Positions 42,100-51,992 are shown, numbered from the stretch's first letter. The stretch is DNA of 64,000 nucleotides from Roseiarcus fermentans (GCF_003315135.1 NZ_QNRK01000002.1:244540-308539), one strand, 5' to 3'. Notes: generated by a model from the sequence alone, not told the origin. Numbers and translations are program-made.

Positions 42100-44085
42100 A
42101 TGCAAGTGATAACGGGCCGGATGCCATCCACCGTGGGCCGCCCCCGGCGGCCCAACGGCAATGAAACCGGCACAAATATACGTTCTCTCTCGGCGAGTCG
42201 AACCGCGCTTGCCGTAAACGCTCTGTTTCACGCAATTGTCAGTTCAACCAGCGATGCAATCGTCTGGAAATCTCTCGATGGCGTCATTCGCGGGTGGAAC
42301 CGAGGCGCCGAATTAATACTTGGTTATACAAGAGCCGAGATGATCGGACAATCCATCCATCGTATCTTGCCCGACGACCGGCTTATCGAAGAAGCATTTA
42401 TTTTTGAGCGAATCCGGCACGGCGAACGGGTCGAGCCATTTGATACCGTTCGGCTGCGGAAAGACCAGGCAAGCGTTCACGTCTCGATGACCGTTTCCCC
42501 GATTCTGGATAGTCACGGCCATATTGCCGGCGTTTGCACGATCGCGCGCGACATCACCGAACGGGTCCGGATCGACGAAGCGCTGATCGCCAGGGAAAGA
42601 GAGCTTTACCAACTCGCCGAAGCCATGCCCCAGGTCGTCTGGAGCACCGAAGCGGATGGCCGGAACACCTATTTCAATCAGAGATGGGTCAGTTACACGG
42701 GGCTCAGCCTGGAAGAAAGCTATGGCGATGGCTGGACCAAGCCCTTTCACCCCGACGACCGGCAACGGGCCTGGGACGCCTGGCGGAACGCCGTCACCTG
42801 TGGCGGCGGCTATTCCCTGGAGTGCCGACTGCGGCGCGCGGACGGCGTCTATCGCTGGTGGCTGGTGCGGGGCGTCCCGTTCCTCGACGCGAGCGGCGTA
42901 ATCACAAAGTGGTACGGGACATGCACCGACATCCAGGACATGAAACAGGCTGAAATCGAAACGAAGCGGACCCGGCAATTGCTGGCTGAAAGCGAGGCGC
43001 AGTTCCGCGGCGCCTTCGAAACCGCCGCGCACGGCATGGCGCTGGTGTCCATCGATGGGACATTCACCAAGGTCAATCAATCGCTCTGCAAGATGCTTGG
43101 CTATACGGAAAGCGAATTTCTGCAAACCACGTGTCGGAGCATCACCCATCCCGATGATCTGGAAGCCGACCTCGCTCACGTGCGAGCGCTGCTTCACGGC
43201 GAGACCGATCACTACGACAGGGAGAAACGATATCGCGTCCGGAGCGGCGGCGTGGTCTGGGTCCTTGTGAGCGTCTCCCTGATTCGCGCCTGTGACGGCG
43301 CGCCGAGCCATTTTGTCGCGCAGATTCAGGATATCAGCGACCGCAGGGCGGCGGAGGCGGTGCTTTGCGGGAAAATGACCACGTCGTCGCGGCTTTCGGC
43401 CCTTGGCGAAATGGCGGGAGGGATCGCGCACGAGATCAACAATCCCCTCGCCGTCATTCATGCTCTGGCCAGCGATCTTGCCGAACAGGGTTTCTCGGCG
43501 CCGGGGGAGGCGGCGCGGTGCGGCGGGGAGATCGCGCAATATGCCGATCGAATTGCAACAATCGTCCGGAGCCTGCGGCATATCGCGCGCGACGGCGAAA
43601 CGGACCCCTTCGACGAAGCCTCGATCAGCGCGATCGTCCAACAGACGCTGGTCCTGTGCCGGGCGCGATTCCGCGATGAAGCGGTCAAACTCGACGTCCC
43701 GCCGATCGATCCGGAGTTGCGAATTCTGTGCCGGGAGGTGCAGTTCTCACAAATACTCGTCAATTTGCTGCAAAACGGGTTCGACGCCGCGCAGGCGCAG
43801 ACGGGAGACAAGTGGGTTCGCCTGGAGGTCGTGACCAATGACGACCAGGTGACCCTCTCCGTTATCGACAGTGGAAAAGGGATCCCCGAGGCGTTGAAGA
43901 AACGAATCATGGAGCCGTTTTTCACCACCAAGCCGGTGGGCAAAGGCGTAGGGCTCGGCCTCAGCGTGTCGAAGAAGATCGCCGAGGACCATGGCGGGAC
44001 ACTGGAGGCGCGCGAAAGCGGCGGAAACACCTGTTTTTCTCTGTGTCTGCCGCTTGTTCGTCATCGGAGCGCTGGATGCGCCTGA
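42100..44085 (+). CDS. PAS-sensor histidine kinase
   Basis: A 661-residue kinase without membrane segments, so probably a cytoplasmic sensor. Three PAS domains lie at about residues 40-160, 170-290 and 310-430, the second and third with PAC tails (GVYRWWLVRGVPFLDASG; GGVVWVLVSVSLIRACDG). The kinase core has the phospho-His in GGIAHEINNPLAVIHA and an HATPase with NLLQNGFDAA, VIDSGKGIPE and GVGLGLSVSKKIAEDHGG. It is of the HWE-unlike, NtrB/FixL-like type. The ATG at 42100 follows GGAAA; the in-frame TTG at 42076 is less likely. It overlaps the response regulator gene by ten bases. Confidence 0.88.
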   Translation: MQVITGRMPSTVGRPRRPNGNETGTNIRSLSASRTALAVNALFHAIVSSTSDAIVWKSLDGVIRGWNRGAELILGYTRAEMIGQSIHRILPDDRLIEEAFIFERIRHGERVEPFDTVRLRKDQASVHVSMTVSPILDSHGHIAGVCTIARDITERVRIDEALIARERELYQLAEAMPQVVWSTEADGRNTYFNQRWVSYTGLSLEESYGDGWTKPFHPDDRQRAWDAWRNAVTCGGGYSLECRLRRADGVYRWWLVRGVPFLDASGVITKWYGTCTDIQDMKQAEIETKRTRQLLAESEAQFRGAFETAAHGMALVSIDGTFTKVNQSLCKMLGYTESEFLQTTCRSITHPDDLEADLAHVRALLHGETDHYDREKRYRVRSGGVVWVLVSVSLIRACDGAPSHFVAQIQDISDRRAAEAVLCGKMTTSSRLSALGEMAGGIAHEINNPLAVIHALASDLAEQGFSAPGEAARCGGEIAQYADRIATIVRSLRHIARDGETDPFDEASISAIVQQTLVLCRARFRDEAVKLDVPPIDPELRILCREVQFSQILVNLLQNGFDAAQAQTGDKWVRLEVVTNDDQVTLSVIDSGKGIPEALKKRIMEPFFTTKPVGKGVGLGLSVSKKIAEDHGGTLEARESGGNTCFSLCLPLVRHRSAGCA

Positions 44086-44810
44086 AAGACGCGAGCATTC
44101 TCGTGGCCGATGACGAAGTTCGCCTGCTCTCGATTTTCAAGAGATGGTTCGAGCAGGAGGGCTGCCGTGTCTTGACCGCCGAAGACGGCGAACAGGCGCT
44201 GGCGCTGCTGCAGAACGAGCCGGTCGATATGCTGATATCCGATATTCGCATGCCGAAGATGGATGGTATCGAGCTGGTCAAGCATGTGAAACAACTTCAG
44301 ACGTATTTTCCCAAGATCATATTTATCAGCGGCGATAGCGACATCGACGAACGCGAGTCCTGCCACCTCGGCATTCACAGGAAGTTGGCGAAGCCAATCG
44401 CCCGCGCGGCCCTCGTCTTTGCGGTAAAGACGTGCCTGACCGGCAAGGAGGCGCGATGGAGCGAGCCCTTCGCCATCGTCCCGGAGCAAAATCTCACGGC
44501 TGTTTTCGCCAGCGTCGAGAGCGCAAAGAATCAAGGTCTGATTGCGTTCGGGCACGGAGGGTTCAACATTCGCTCGACCCTGGCCGTGGCACGGGGCGAG
44601 ACCATCGGACTGAAGCTGGAATTCGCTGCCGATCGCAACGCATTGGCGGGGCAAGGCGTCGTTCGCTGGCGAGGCGAAGGGCACATCGGCGTCGAGATAA
44701 CCTTTGTCGAGGATTCCAATCGTGCATGGGTGATCGATCTGACCGAACAGAACGTGACAGGTTCGTTCATTCCGCGCAGCGCCGGCGTGGCGAGCGCTCA
44801 GCCGCGGTAG
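44076..44810 (+). CDS. Response regulator with PilZ-like C-terminal domain
   Basis: A 244-residue protein. The receiver domain (1-120) has the acidic pair Asp12/Asp13, phospho-acceptor Asp56 in MLISDIRMPKMDG, Ser85 in FISGD and Lys106 in KLAKP. The C-terminal ~110 residues lack a DNA-binding motif; GGFNIRSTLAVARGETIGLKLEF and GQGVVRWRGEGHIGVEITF resemble a PilZ fold, though the RxxxR c-di-GMP motif is not obvious. The ATG at 44076 has GGAG six bases upstream and overlaps the kinase gene, so it is its cognate partner. Confidence 0.8.
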   Translation: MRLKDASILVADDEVRLLSIFKRWFEQEGCRVLTAEDGEQALALLQNEPVDMLISDIRMPKMDGIELVKHVKQLQTYFPKIIFISGDSDIDERESCHLGIHRKLAKPIARAALVFAVKTCLTGKEARWSEPFAIVPEQNLTAVFASVESAKNQGLIAFGHGGFNIRSTLAVARGETIGLKLEFAADRNALAGQGVVRWRGEGHIGVEITFVEDSNRAWVIDLTEQNVTGSFIPRSAGVASAQPR

Positions 44811-45072
44811 CGGAACGCCGCCCCGCGCGCTTCCCGCCCCGCGCCGGACCTGCCTTGTCCTCAACCGAGGCGCAGAGTCTGGCCGGAGCGCCCGTCGATG
44901 AAGACTCGCCGAAATGTTGAATTGACGAGCGCCCACCCTTCGAAGCGAAAATTGATCTGTGATCCCCCTGATCATGGAAAGTGGCGTTTCCAGAATTGGC
45001 GGTCTATTACGCTTGCCTGCCGCCCGGGAGCCGAAGATCGGTTCGGCGAGAGGCCGCGCAGGGGAGGAACGC

Positions 45073-46713
45073 ATGATATTCAGGCAGACCTTGAGGGCGG
45101 TCGCCATCGGTCTCGGCGTCGCCATGGCCGTCGCGCTGCCGGGAGCGGGCGCCGACGCGCAGGAGAGAAAGCCTAACATCGTCGTCGTCATGGGCGACGA
45201 CATCGGCATGTATAATATCGGCGCCTATCACCGCGGCATGATGGCGGGCAGGACGCCCAACCTGGACAAGATCGCCAAGGAAGGCATGCTGTTCACAGAC
45301 TACTACGCCGAAGCGAGTTGCACGGCGGGTCGCGCGAACTTCATCACCGGCCAACTGCCGATCCGCACCGGCATGACCACCGTCGGCCAGGCCGGCGCAT
45401 CTATCGGCCTGCCGGCCGAAGCCGTGACCATGGCGACCGTGCTCAAGTCCATGGGCTACGCGACCGGGCAGTTCGGCAAGAATCACCTCGGCGACAGGAA
45501 CGAATTCCTGCCGACCGTGCACGGCTTCGATGAGTTCTTCGGCTATCTCTACCATCTCGACGCGATGGAAGACCCCGCGCACCCCAATTATCCGCAAAAC
45601 CTTCTCAATGTCGTCGGTCCGCGCAACATGATCCACAGCTGGGCGACCGACGTCGACGATCCGACCGAGCAGCCGCGCTGGGGCAAGATCGGCAAGCAGA
45701 GGATCGAGGACGCCGGTCCGCTCTATCCCAAGCGGATGGAGACGGTGGACGACGAGATTCGCGACCTCGCCATCAATTTCATGGACAAGGCGAAGAAGGA
45801 CGACAAGCCGTTCTTCGTCTGGCTCAATCCGACGCGCATGCACATCGTCACGCACCTCTCGCCGAAATACGAGGCGCTGCGCAATTCGGACAACGGCTGG
45901 TCCGAAGAAGAAGCCGGCATGGCGCAGCTCGACGACGACGTCGGGCTGGTGATGAAGAAGCTCGCGGACCTGGGCGTGGACGACAACACCATCGTCCTCT
46001 TCACCACCGACAACGGAACGGAACAGTTCACCTGGCCCGACGGCGGTCAGACGCCGTTCGCTCAATCCAAGGGAACGGTGCTCGAGGGCGGCTTCCGGGT
46101 GCCGGCGCTGCTACGCTGGCCCGGTCACGTGCCCTCTGACGCCGTGCAGAACGGGATTGTCTCAGGGCTCGACTGGCTGCCGACCTTCGCCGACATCGCC
46201 GGCAATCCGAACATTGCCGACGAATTGCTGAGGGGCAAGACGATCGGCGACCGGACCTACAAGAACCATCTCGACGGCTACGACCAGGTGGCCGCGATCA
46301 CCGGCAAGGGGCCGTCCAATCGGCACGAGATCTACTATCTCGGCGAGAGCACGATCGGCGCGGTGCGCATCGACGACTACAAGTTCCGATTCATCGACCA
46401 GCCGGACGGCTGGCTCGGCCAGAAGACCCATCCGGACGTTCCCTACATCACCAATTTGCGCCTCGATCCGTTCGAGCGCACGGGCTGGCCGACCAACGGC
46501 ACGAAGGACGGCTCACAGCAGTACTTCGACTGGTTCAAGTTCCAGTTCTGGCGCTTCGTCTTCGTCCAGCAGATGATCGCGAAGGAACTCCAGACCTTCA
46601 TCGACTATCCGCCGATGCAGCGGGGGGCGAGCTTCAGTCTCGACGCGATCAAGGCGGAGATGCAGAAGAAGATGGCCGAAGCCGAGGCGGCGGCCAAGGG
46701 CCCAAGCAACTAG
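45073..46713 (+). CDS. Periplasmic arylsulfatase
   Basis: A 546-residue sulfatase with a Sec signal peptide (about 1-29, ending GADAQ). The metal site begins NIVVVMGDDIG (Asp42, Asp43). The formylglycine motif is CTAGR (Cys83 to Arg87) in ASCTAGRANFITG, the Cys-x-Ala-x-Arg variant. Other blocks are GKNHLGDRNEFLPTVHGFDEFFGYLYHL and FTTDNGTE. The ATG at 45073 follows GGGGAGGAA; the longer frame upstream would bury the signal peptide. Substrate is unknown. It differs in class and location from the choline sulfatase, and no maturase gene is nearby. Confidence 0.88.
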   Translation: MIFRQTLRAVAIGLGVAMAVALPGAGADAQERKPNIVVVMGDDIGMYNIGAYHRGMMAGRTPNLDKIAKEGMLFTDYYAEASCTAGRANFITGQLPIRTGMTTVGQAGASIGLPAEAVTMATVLKSMGYATGQFGKNHLGDRNEFLPTVHGFDEFFGYLYHLDAMEDPAHPNYPQNLLNVVGPRNMIHSWATDVDDPTEQPRWGKIGKQRIEDAGPLYPKRMETVDDEIRDLAINFMDKAKKDDKPFFVWLNPTRMHIVTHLSPKYEALRNSDNGWSEEEAGMAQLDDDVGLVMKKLADLGVDDNTIVLFTTDNGTEQFTWPDGGQTPFAQSKGTVLEGGFRVPALLRWPGHVPSDAVQNGIVSGLDWLPTFADIAGNPNIADELLRGKTIGDRTYKNHLDGYDQVAAITGKGPSNRHEIYYLGESTIGAVRIDDYKFRFIDQPDGWLGQKTHPDVPYITNLRLDPFERTGWPTNGTKDGSQQYFDWFKFQFWRFVFVQQMIAKELQTFIDYPPMQRGASFSLDAIKAEMQKKMAEAEAAAKGPSN

Positions 46714-46821
46714 TTTGGCGACGACGCCGCGGTCGGCTCGCAAGGGCCGCCCGCGGGATTTGAGCGCCGGAAAGACAGAGAGTCGTGACCCGGCTCAACC
46801 CACGCGGCCTCGTCCCGCGCC

Positions 46822-47925
46822 CTAGCCGCGAAAATGTTTCGACAGCTTCAGCCCCTGGTGCTGGTAGTTGGACGTTTCTCCCGCGCCGTAGAGTTCGTCG
46901 GCGGCGTCGGCGAGCTTTTCGAACACCAGCCGCCCGACCGGCTGCCCGTCCTCGAGCAGGAACGGCACGTCGCGCGAGCGCACCTCCAGCACCGCGCGCG
47001 CCGAGGGGCGCCCGTCCGGCCCCTGGCCGAAACCCGGATCGAAGAAGCCGGCGTAATGGACGCGGAACTCGCCGATCGCCGGGTCGATCGGCGCCATCTC
47101 GGCGGCGAGGTCGGCGGGAATCTGCATTTTTTCCCGCGAAGCCAGGATGTAGAACGCCTCGGGATCGAGCACCAGCCGCCGGTCCTGCCGCGCAAGGATC
47201 GGCTCCCAGAAGTCGGCGGCGGCGTAGCCCGCGACCCGGTCGACGTCGATGACGTCGCTGTTCTTGATCGCCCGATAGCCGACCACCTCGCCCGGTTCGC
47301 CGGCGAGGCCGACATGGACGATCAGGCCGTCGCGAACGCTGAGCGGCCGGTCGACGAGGGCGCGGGATTCGTGCCGGCCCCTGATCGCCTCGGCGTCGAG
47401 CGGCGCCGCGCCGCCGGCGCGGAAGCGCAACTGGTTGAGCCGCGTCCCCTGCCGCACCCGCACCGAAAAACTGCGCGGCGAAATCTCCGCCCACAGCGGC
47501 CCGGCGTAGGACTCCGGCACGGCGTCGAACGCGTCCGAGCCGTCGACGATCAGGCGGGTGAAGATGTCGAGCCGGCCGGTCGAACTCTTGGGATTGGCGG
47601 CGCCCGACACCCCGGCCGGGAGCGCGAGGCGCTCGATCAGCGGCGCGATGTAGACGATGCCCTTTTCCAGCACCGCGCCGTCCCTCTCCAGCGACACCCT
47701 TTCCGGATTGAGGCTCGTCAGCCGCTCGCGGACGCTCGCCCCGCTGCCCGGCAGAAAACTCGCGCGGACACGAAAGGCCTCGGCGCCGAGCCGGAGGTCG
47801 AGGCTCGCCGGCTGCAACTGGCCATGCTCGATGGGCGCCGACGCGGCGACCGCGCCGGTGTGGACCAGCGCCAGGATGCGCTGGCGCGCGAGCAGTCCCG
47901 TCGCGGGCTCGGTATCGGCTGTCAT
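46822..47925 (-). CDS. dcd: 2'-deoxycytidine 5'-triphosphate deaminase (long alphaproteobacterial form)
   Basis: A 367-residue dCTP deaminase, about twice the length of E. coli Dcd, with two tandem dUTPase-like barrels as usual in alphaproteobacteria. The first half has LQPASLDLRLG, ANPKSSTGRLDIFTRLIVDG; the second has GYHxxx-like FWEPI, FYILASREKMQIPADLAAEM, FRVHYAGFFDPGFG and the closing ETSNYQHQGLKLSKHF. It makes dUTP for dTMP synthesis. It stands alone, converging on the arylsulfatase gene. Confidence 0.9.
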   Translation of the reverse strand: MTADTEPATGLLARQRILALVHTGAVAASAPIEHGQLQPASLDLRLGAEAFRVRASFLPGSGASVRERLTSLNPERVSLERDGAVLEKGIVYIAPLIERLALPAGVSGAANPKSSTGRLDIFTRLIVDGSDAFDAVPESYAGPLWAEISPRSFSVRVRQGTRLNQLRFRAGGAAPLDAEAIRGRHESRALVDRPLSVRDGLIVHVGLAGEPGEVVGYRAIKNSDVIDVDRVAGYAAADFWEPILARQDRRLVLDPEAFYILASREKMQIPADLAAEMAPIDPAIGEFRVHYAGFFDPGFGQGPDGRPSARAVLEVRSRDVPFLLEDGQPVGRLVFEKLADAADELYGAGETSNYQHQGLKLSKHFRG

Positions 47926-47968
47926 CGCCCGGAAGCCTAGCAGAGAATTGTCGGAGGCGCGCGGCGCG

Positions 47969-49234
47969 CTACGCCGCGGATCTTGCGAACAGCGCCTCGT
48001 CCGAGAGCATGAACAGGTAAACGCCGGCGCCGAGCAGGGCGACGACCGCGGCGGAGGCCATGGGGATCACCCACGAGCCGGTCGCCTGGAGGAGGAATCC
48101 GACGATGATCGGCGCCAGCAGGCCGCCGATATTGCCGAAACAGTTCTCGATCGCCGCCACGACGCCTTCATGATGGAGCGGCGACACTTCGGCGTTGGCC
48201 GCCCACACGACGCTGTTGGTGAGAAAGATGCCGAACACCGCCACCGAGAGGCATGCGATCGCCGCGGTCAGCGAGTCGACATAGGCCGTCAGCAGACAGA
48301 CCATCGCGAGCGCCATGCCGGCGACCAGAAACACTTTGCGCGCTCTGACGATCGGCCAGCCCCGCTTGATCAGGATGTCGGACCCGCGCCCGCCGACGAT
48401 GACGCCGACGAGGCCGAACAGCCAGGGGATGGAGCCGTAGAGGCCGGTGTTGAGCGCGGTGAGGTGATGCTGCTGGATCAGATAGGTCGGCAGCCAGCTG
48501 ATGAGAAAGTAGAGGTTGAACAGCATCGCCGCGTGGCCGAGCGACAGGCCCAGGATATTTCTGTTCGACAGCAATTGCTTCCAGCTCGGCTTGGCGCCCG
48601 TGTCGCCGCGGCTGGCCTTGGCGATGTTCTCCACGAGGAAGCGGCGTTCCGCCGCGTTGGCGCCGGGATGGTCTTCCGGATTGCGATAATAGAGCAGCCA
48701 GACGATCGCCCACGCGATGGCGATGGCGCCGGTGACGACGAAGATCATGCGCCAGCCGAACGCCCAGAGCAGCCAGCCGACGAACGGCGAACTGACGAAG
48801 ACGCCGATCGGAATCCCGGCGACGCCGCCGATCGCCGCGGCGAGCCCGCGCTCCTGGTCGGCGACCCAGATCCCCATGACCTTGGTGGTGGCGGGAAACG
48901 CCGGCCCTTCGCCGACGCCGAGCAGCACGCGCCAGCCGACCAGGGAGCCGAGGCCGCCGGCGGTCGCGGTCAGCATGGTGGCGCCGCCCCAGACGAGCGC
49001 GGCCGCGCCATAGAGCCAGCGGACGCCGACCCGATCCAGCGCCAGCCCGAGCGGGATCTGGACGAGAAAATACGTCCAAAGAAACGCCGACAGGACGATC
49101 CCCATCTCCCCCGGGCCGATATCGAACTGCTTCATGAACGTCGGCGCGACATAGGAGAGATTGACGCGATCGGTGTAATTTATAATGATCGCAATCAACA
49201 AAAGCGCGACGATGCGCCATCTTATGTTTGTCAT
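47969..49234 (-). CDS. MFS transporter of the anion:cation symporter (ACS) type
   Basis: A 421-residue, 12-helix permease. The start INYTDRVNLSYVAPTFMKQFDIGPGEMGIVLSAFLWTY with the following PLGLALDRVG loop is the signature of the phthalate/glucarate/4-hydroxybenzoate ACS family, and R in WRVLLGVGEGPAFPATTKV is conserved. The family takes up organic acids with protons. It lies downstream of the branched-chain-type ABC genes in the same direction after a 139-base gap, at the end of the aromatic catabolic region, so uptake of an aromatic acid is plausible. Confidence 0.85.
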   Translation of the reverse strand: MTNIRWRIVALLLIAIIINYTDRVNLSYVAPTFMKQFDIGPGEMGIVLSAFLWTYFLVQIPLGLALDRVGVRWLYGAAALVWGGATMLTATAGGLGSLVGWRVLLGVGEGPAFPATTKVMGIWVADQERGLAAAIGGVAGIPIGVFVSSPFVGWLLWAFGWRMIFVVTGAIAIAWAIVWLLYYRNPEDHPGANAAERRFLVENIAKASRGDTGAKPSWKQLLSNRNILGLSLGHAAMLFNLYFLISWLPTYLIQQHHLTALNTGLYGSIPWLFGLVGVIVGGRGSDILIKRGWPIVRARKVFLVAGMALAMVCLLTAYVDSLTAAIACLSVAVFGIFLTNSVVWAANAEVSPLHHEGVVAAIENCFGNIGGLLAPIIVGFLLQATGSWVIPMASAAVVALLGAGVYLFMLSDEALFARSAA

Positions 49235-49373
49235 CGCCTCGTCGCCCCATGAGGGTTGTCGCTTCGGGGACGGCCTCGCCCGCTCGAGCGACCGCTCCCG
49301 TCCACCGGCTTAGCATCATTGCGACCGATTGGCAGCCGTTGAAAAACCACAATCGGCCGACGCGGACGCGCCC

Positions 49374-50417
49374 TCAGCCCACCGTCCTCGCGGCCGGGGC
49401 CTCCTGCGCGTCCGGGCCCGCGACACGCTCGGGCGCGCCCGGCCCGGGCGCATGGCCGGCCGGCAGGATGTCCGGAAAGCCCCAGCGGCGGCAGGCGCCC
49501 CACAGGCCCTTCGGCTCGAACAGGATGACGCCGATCGAGATCACTCCGAGCAGAATCAGGTACCACGCGCCGAAATCGGCCAGCCATTGCCTGAGCAGGA
49601 AGAACAGGATGGCGCCGAGAATCGGCCCTTCGAGGCTGCCGATGCCGCCGATCACCACGATGAAGATGATGTCGATCGTCCAGTCGGTGATGTTGAACGA
49701 GGCGGTCGGGGCGACGCGCAGCTTTTCCAGCGCCGTCATCACGCCGGCGAGGCCGAGGAACGGCGCCGTCCACAGGAAGCAGAGGATGCGGGTCCTGACG
49801 AGGTCGACGCCGGACGAGCCCGCCGCCTCCTCGTTGTCGCGCATGGCGGTCAGGCCCAGGCCGATGCGCGAGCGCAGCAGCGCCCAGGTGGCGAGGAAGG
49901 CGATCAGCGCCAGCCCGAGGCTCAGCGCGTAGAACATGTCGATTCGGTCGCCGAGGCGCGCGCCGAACTGCTTGACCACCGGGATCGGCAGGCTGGTGCC
50001 CGAGCCGCCGCCGAAGCCCGGCAGCTTGCCGGCGATCAGCATCAGCACATCGGCGGCGACCCAGGTGCCGACCGCGAGATAGGCGGTGCGCAGGCGGAAG
50101 ATCACCGCCATCACCGGCACGGCGATCAGCAGCGTCGTCAGCGCCGCGAGCGGAACCGCCGCCCACACGCTCATGTGGAGAAGCGCGGTGAAGCCGAAGA
50201 AGGCGTAGGCGCCGACGCCGACGAAGCCCTGCTGGCCGACCGAGATGATGTCGGCGTAGCCGGCGAGCAGGTTCCACATCAAGGCCAGCGTGACGACGAT
50301 GAAGAACTCGGTCAGCACCGTCAGGCTGTTGGCGTCGAACAGCCAGGGCCCCGCGAGGCAGGCGAGGACGCCGGCCGCGAGGATCGCGCGGGCGCCGAGA
50401 AGCATGGGCGTGGACAT
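49374..50417 (-). CDS. Branched-chain-type ABC transporter permease, LivM family
   Basis: A 347-residue inner-membrane permease with LivM signatures: LALMWNLLAGYADIISVGQQGFVGVGAYAFF, AVGTWVAADVLML, SRIGLGLTAMRDNEEAAGSSGVD and IFIVVIGGIGSLEGPILGAILFFLL. It ends in a long Ala/Pro-rich cytoplasmic tail. It follows the LivH-type gene by four bases, and is the last gene of the five-gene transporter set. Confidence 0.9.
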   Translation of the reverse strand: MSTPMLLGARAILAAGVLACLAGPWLFDANSLTVLTEFFIVVTLALMWNLLAGYADIISVGQQGFVGVGAYAFFGFTALLHMSVWAAVPLAALTTLLIAVPVMAVIFRLRTAYLAVGTWVAADVLMLIAGKLPGFGGGSGTSLPIPVVKQFGARLGDRIDMFYALSLGLALIAFLATWALLRSRIGLGLTAMRDNEEAAGSSGVDLVRTRILCFLWTAPFLGLAGVMTALEKLRVAPTASFNITDWTIDIIFIVVIGGIGSLEGPILGAILFFLLRQWLADFGAWYLILLGVISIGVILFEPKGLWGACRRWGFPDILPAGHAPGPGAPERVAGPDAQEAPAARTVG

Positions 50418-50421
50418 CGGC

Positions 50422-51285
50422 TCAGCTCCTGGCGAACAGGCCCTGCGGCCTGAACACGAGCGCGACCAGGAAGACGAGATGCTGGGCGAGGATCTGCCAC
50501 GAGGCGTCGATCTGCGAGCCGAAGTTCTGGGCGACGCCGATGATCACGCCGCCGATCAGCGTGCCCCACAGGCTGCCGAGGCCCCCGAGCACCACCGCCT
50601 CGAAGGCGGCGAGCAGCCGGCTCGGCCCGATCGAGGGATCGAAATTGGTCCACACCGACATGCACGAGGCGGCGACCAGCATGGTGATCCCGACCACGCC
50701 CATGGCGACCGGATAGATGCGCGCCGAGGTGAGGCCGATCAGATCGGCCGCCGCCGGATCGTCGGCGACGGCGCGGATGCGCGCGCCGATCGCGGTGCGG
50801 TAGAGGAAGGCGTCGAGCCCGGCGATCAGGGCCACCGCGAGCAGGAAGACCAGCAGCGGATAGACGCCGACGTCGATCGGCCCGAGGCGCAGCGCCGCGA
50901 GCTCGATCGCGCCGCCCGACAGTTTTCGCGTGTTCGGGCCGTAGGCCTCGAGCAGGCCGTTCTGGATGATGATCGACAGGCCGAAGGTCACCAGCAGGAT
51001 CGGCAGGATGCCCTTGCCGACGGTGCGCTGCAGCAGGAAGCGTTGCAGGAGCCAGCCGAGGCCGAAGGCGACCGGCAGCAGGATCAGCGCCACCAGGAAC
51101 GGCGACCAGCCGAGGACCCCGGTCAGCGACAGGAGCACGAACGAGAACAGCACGATCATGTCGCCATGGGCGATGTTGACGAAGCGCATGACGCCGAGCG
51201 ACAGCGACAGGCCGAGCGCGAACAGCGCATAGAGGCCGCCGATCAGCACCCCCTGGACGATGAGATTGAGGATCGTCTCGACCAT
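50422..51285 (-). CDS. Branched-chain-type ABC transporter permease, LivH family
   Basis: A 287-residue permease with LivH signatures: ILNLIVQGVLIGGLYALFALGLSLSLGVMRFVNIAHGDM, the internal ARIRAVADDPAAADLIGL loop and AFEAVVLGGLGSLWGTLIGG. The ATG at 51285 shares one base with the stop of the LivF gene (TGATG), so translation is coupled. Confidence 0.91.
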   Translation of the reverse strand: MVETILNLIVQGVLIGGLYALFALGLSLSLGVMRFVNIAHGDMIVLFSFVLLSLTGVLGWSPFLVALILLPVAFGLGWLLQRFLLQRTVGKGILPILLVTFGLSIIIQNGLLEAYGPNTRKLSGGAIELAALRLGPIDVGVYPLLVFLLAVALIAGLDAFLYRTAIGARIRAVADDPAAADLIGLTSARIYPVAMGVVGITMLVAASCMSVWTNFDPSIGPSRLLAAFEAVVLGGLGSLWGTLIGGVIIGVAQNFGSQIDASWQILAQHLVFLVALVFRPQGLFARS

Positions 51286-51992
51286 CAGTGCGCGCCGCCG
51301 AAATAGTGTTGCATGATCGTGTCGCGGTCGGCGTCCGCCGGCCGCCCGCTGAGCGACACCTCGCCTTCGAGGAAGCAAACGAAGCGGTCGGCGACGGCGA
51401 GCGAGCGCGAAATGTCCTGCTCGACCACGACCACCGCCACGCCGCGCTCGCGCACCTGCGGGATGATCGCGTAGAGCTCGTTGACGACGCGCGGCGCGAG
51501 CCCGAGGCTGATCTCGTCGCACAGCAGCAGGCGCGGATTGGCGAGCAGCGCCCGGCCGAGCGCCACCATCTGCTGCTGCCCGCCGCTGAGCTCGCGCGCG
51601 CGGCTGTCGCGACGCTCGCGCAGCACCGGAAACCACTCGTAGACCTGCTCGAAGCCGATGTCGCCCTTGCGGCCGAGCTCCTGGCCGATGCGCAGGTTCT
51701 CGAAGATGGTGAGGGTCGGAAACAGCTTGCGGCCCTCAGGCACGAGCGCGATCCCTTTCGCCACGATCTCGCGGGTCGACAACGCCGCGAGGTCGCAGCC
51801 GTCGAGGCGCGCCGAGCCGGTGACCCGGCCCGCCTGCCGGACGAGCGCCTTCAGGAACGACGACTTGCCGGCGCCGTTGGCGCCGATGATCGACACGATC
51901 TCGCCCTCGCCGACGGTGAGGTCGACGTCGTGCACGGCCTGGAACGCGTCATAGAAGACGTTGAGTTTTTCGACGGAGAGGAGGGGGGTCAT
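51285..51992 (-). CDS. Branched-chain-type ABC transporter ATPase, LivF family
   Basis: A 235-residue ATPase with Walker A GANGAGKS, LVPEGRKLFPTLTIFENL (typical of LivF), signature LSGGQQQ, Walker B LLLCDEISLGLAP and a switch His replaced by Gln in VVVVEQDIS, as is normal in LivF. It is separated from the LivG gene by about 207 bases that contain two REP-like repeats, unlike the rest of the set, which is tightly packed. Confidence 0.92.
   Translation of the reverse strand: MTPLLSVEKLNVFYDAFQAVHDVDLTVGEGEIVSIIGANGAGKSSFLKALVRQAGRVTGSARLDGCDLAALSTREIVAKGIALVPEGRKLFPTLTIFENLRIGQELGRKGDIGFEQVYEWFPVLRERRDSRARELSGGQQQMVALGRALLANPRLLLCDEISLGLAPRVVNELYAIIPQVRERGVAVVVVEQDISRSLAVADRFVCFLEGEVSLSGRPADADRDTIMQHYFGGAH

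Noticed and set aside
44076..44810. c-di-GMP binding PilZ domain as a firm call
   Set aside because: The RxxxR and (D/N)xSxxG motifs are not clearly present, so only PilZ-like is stated.
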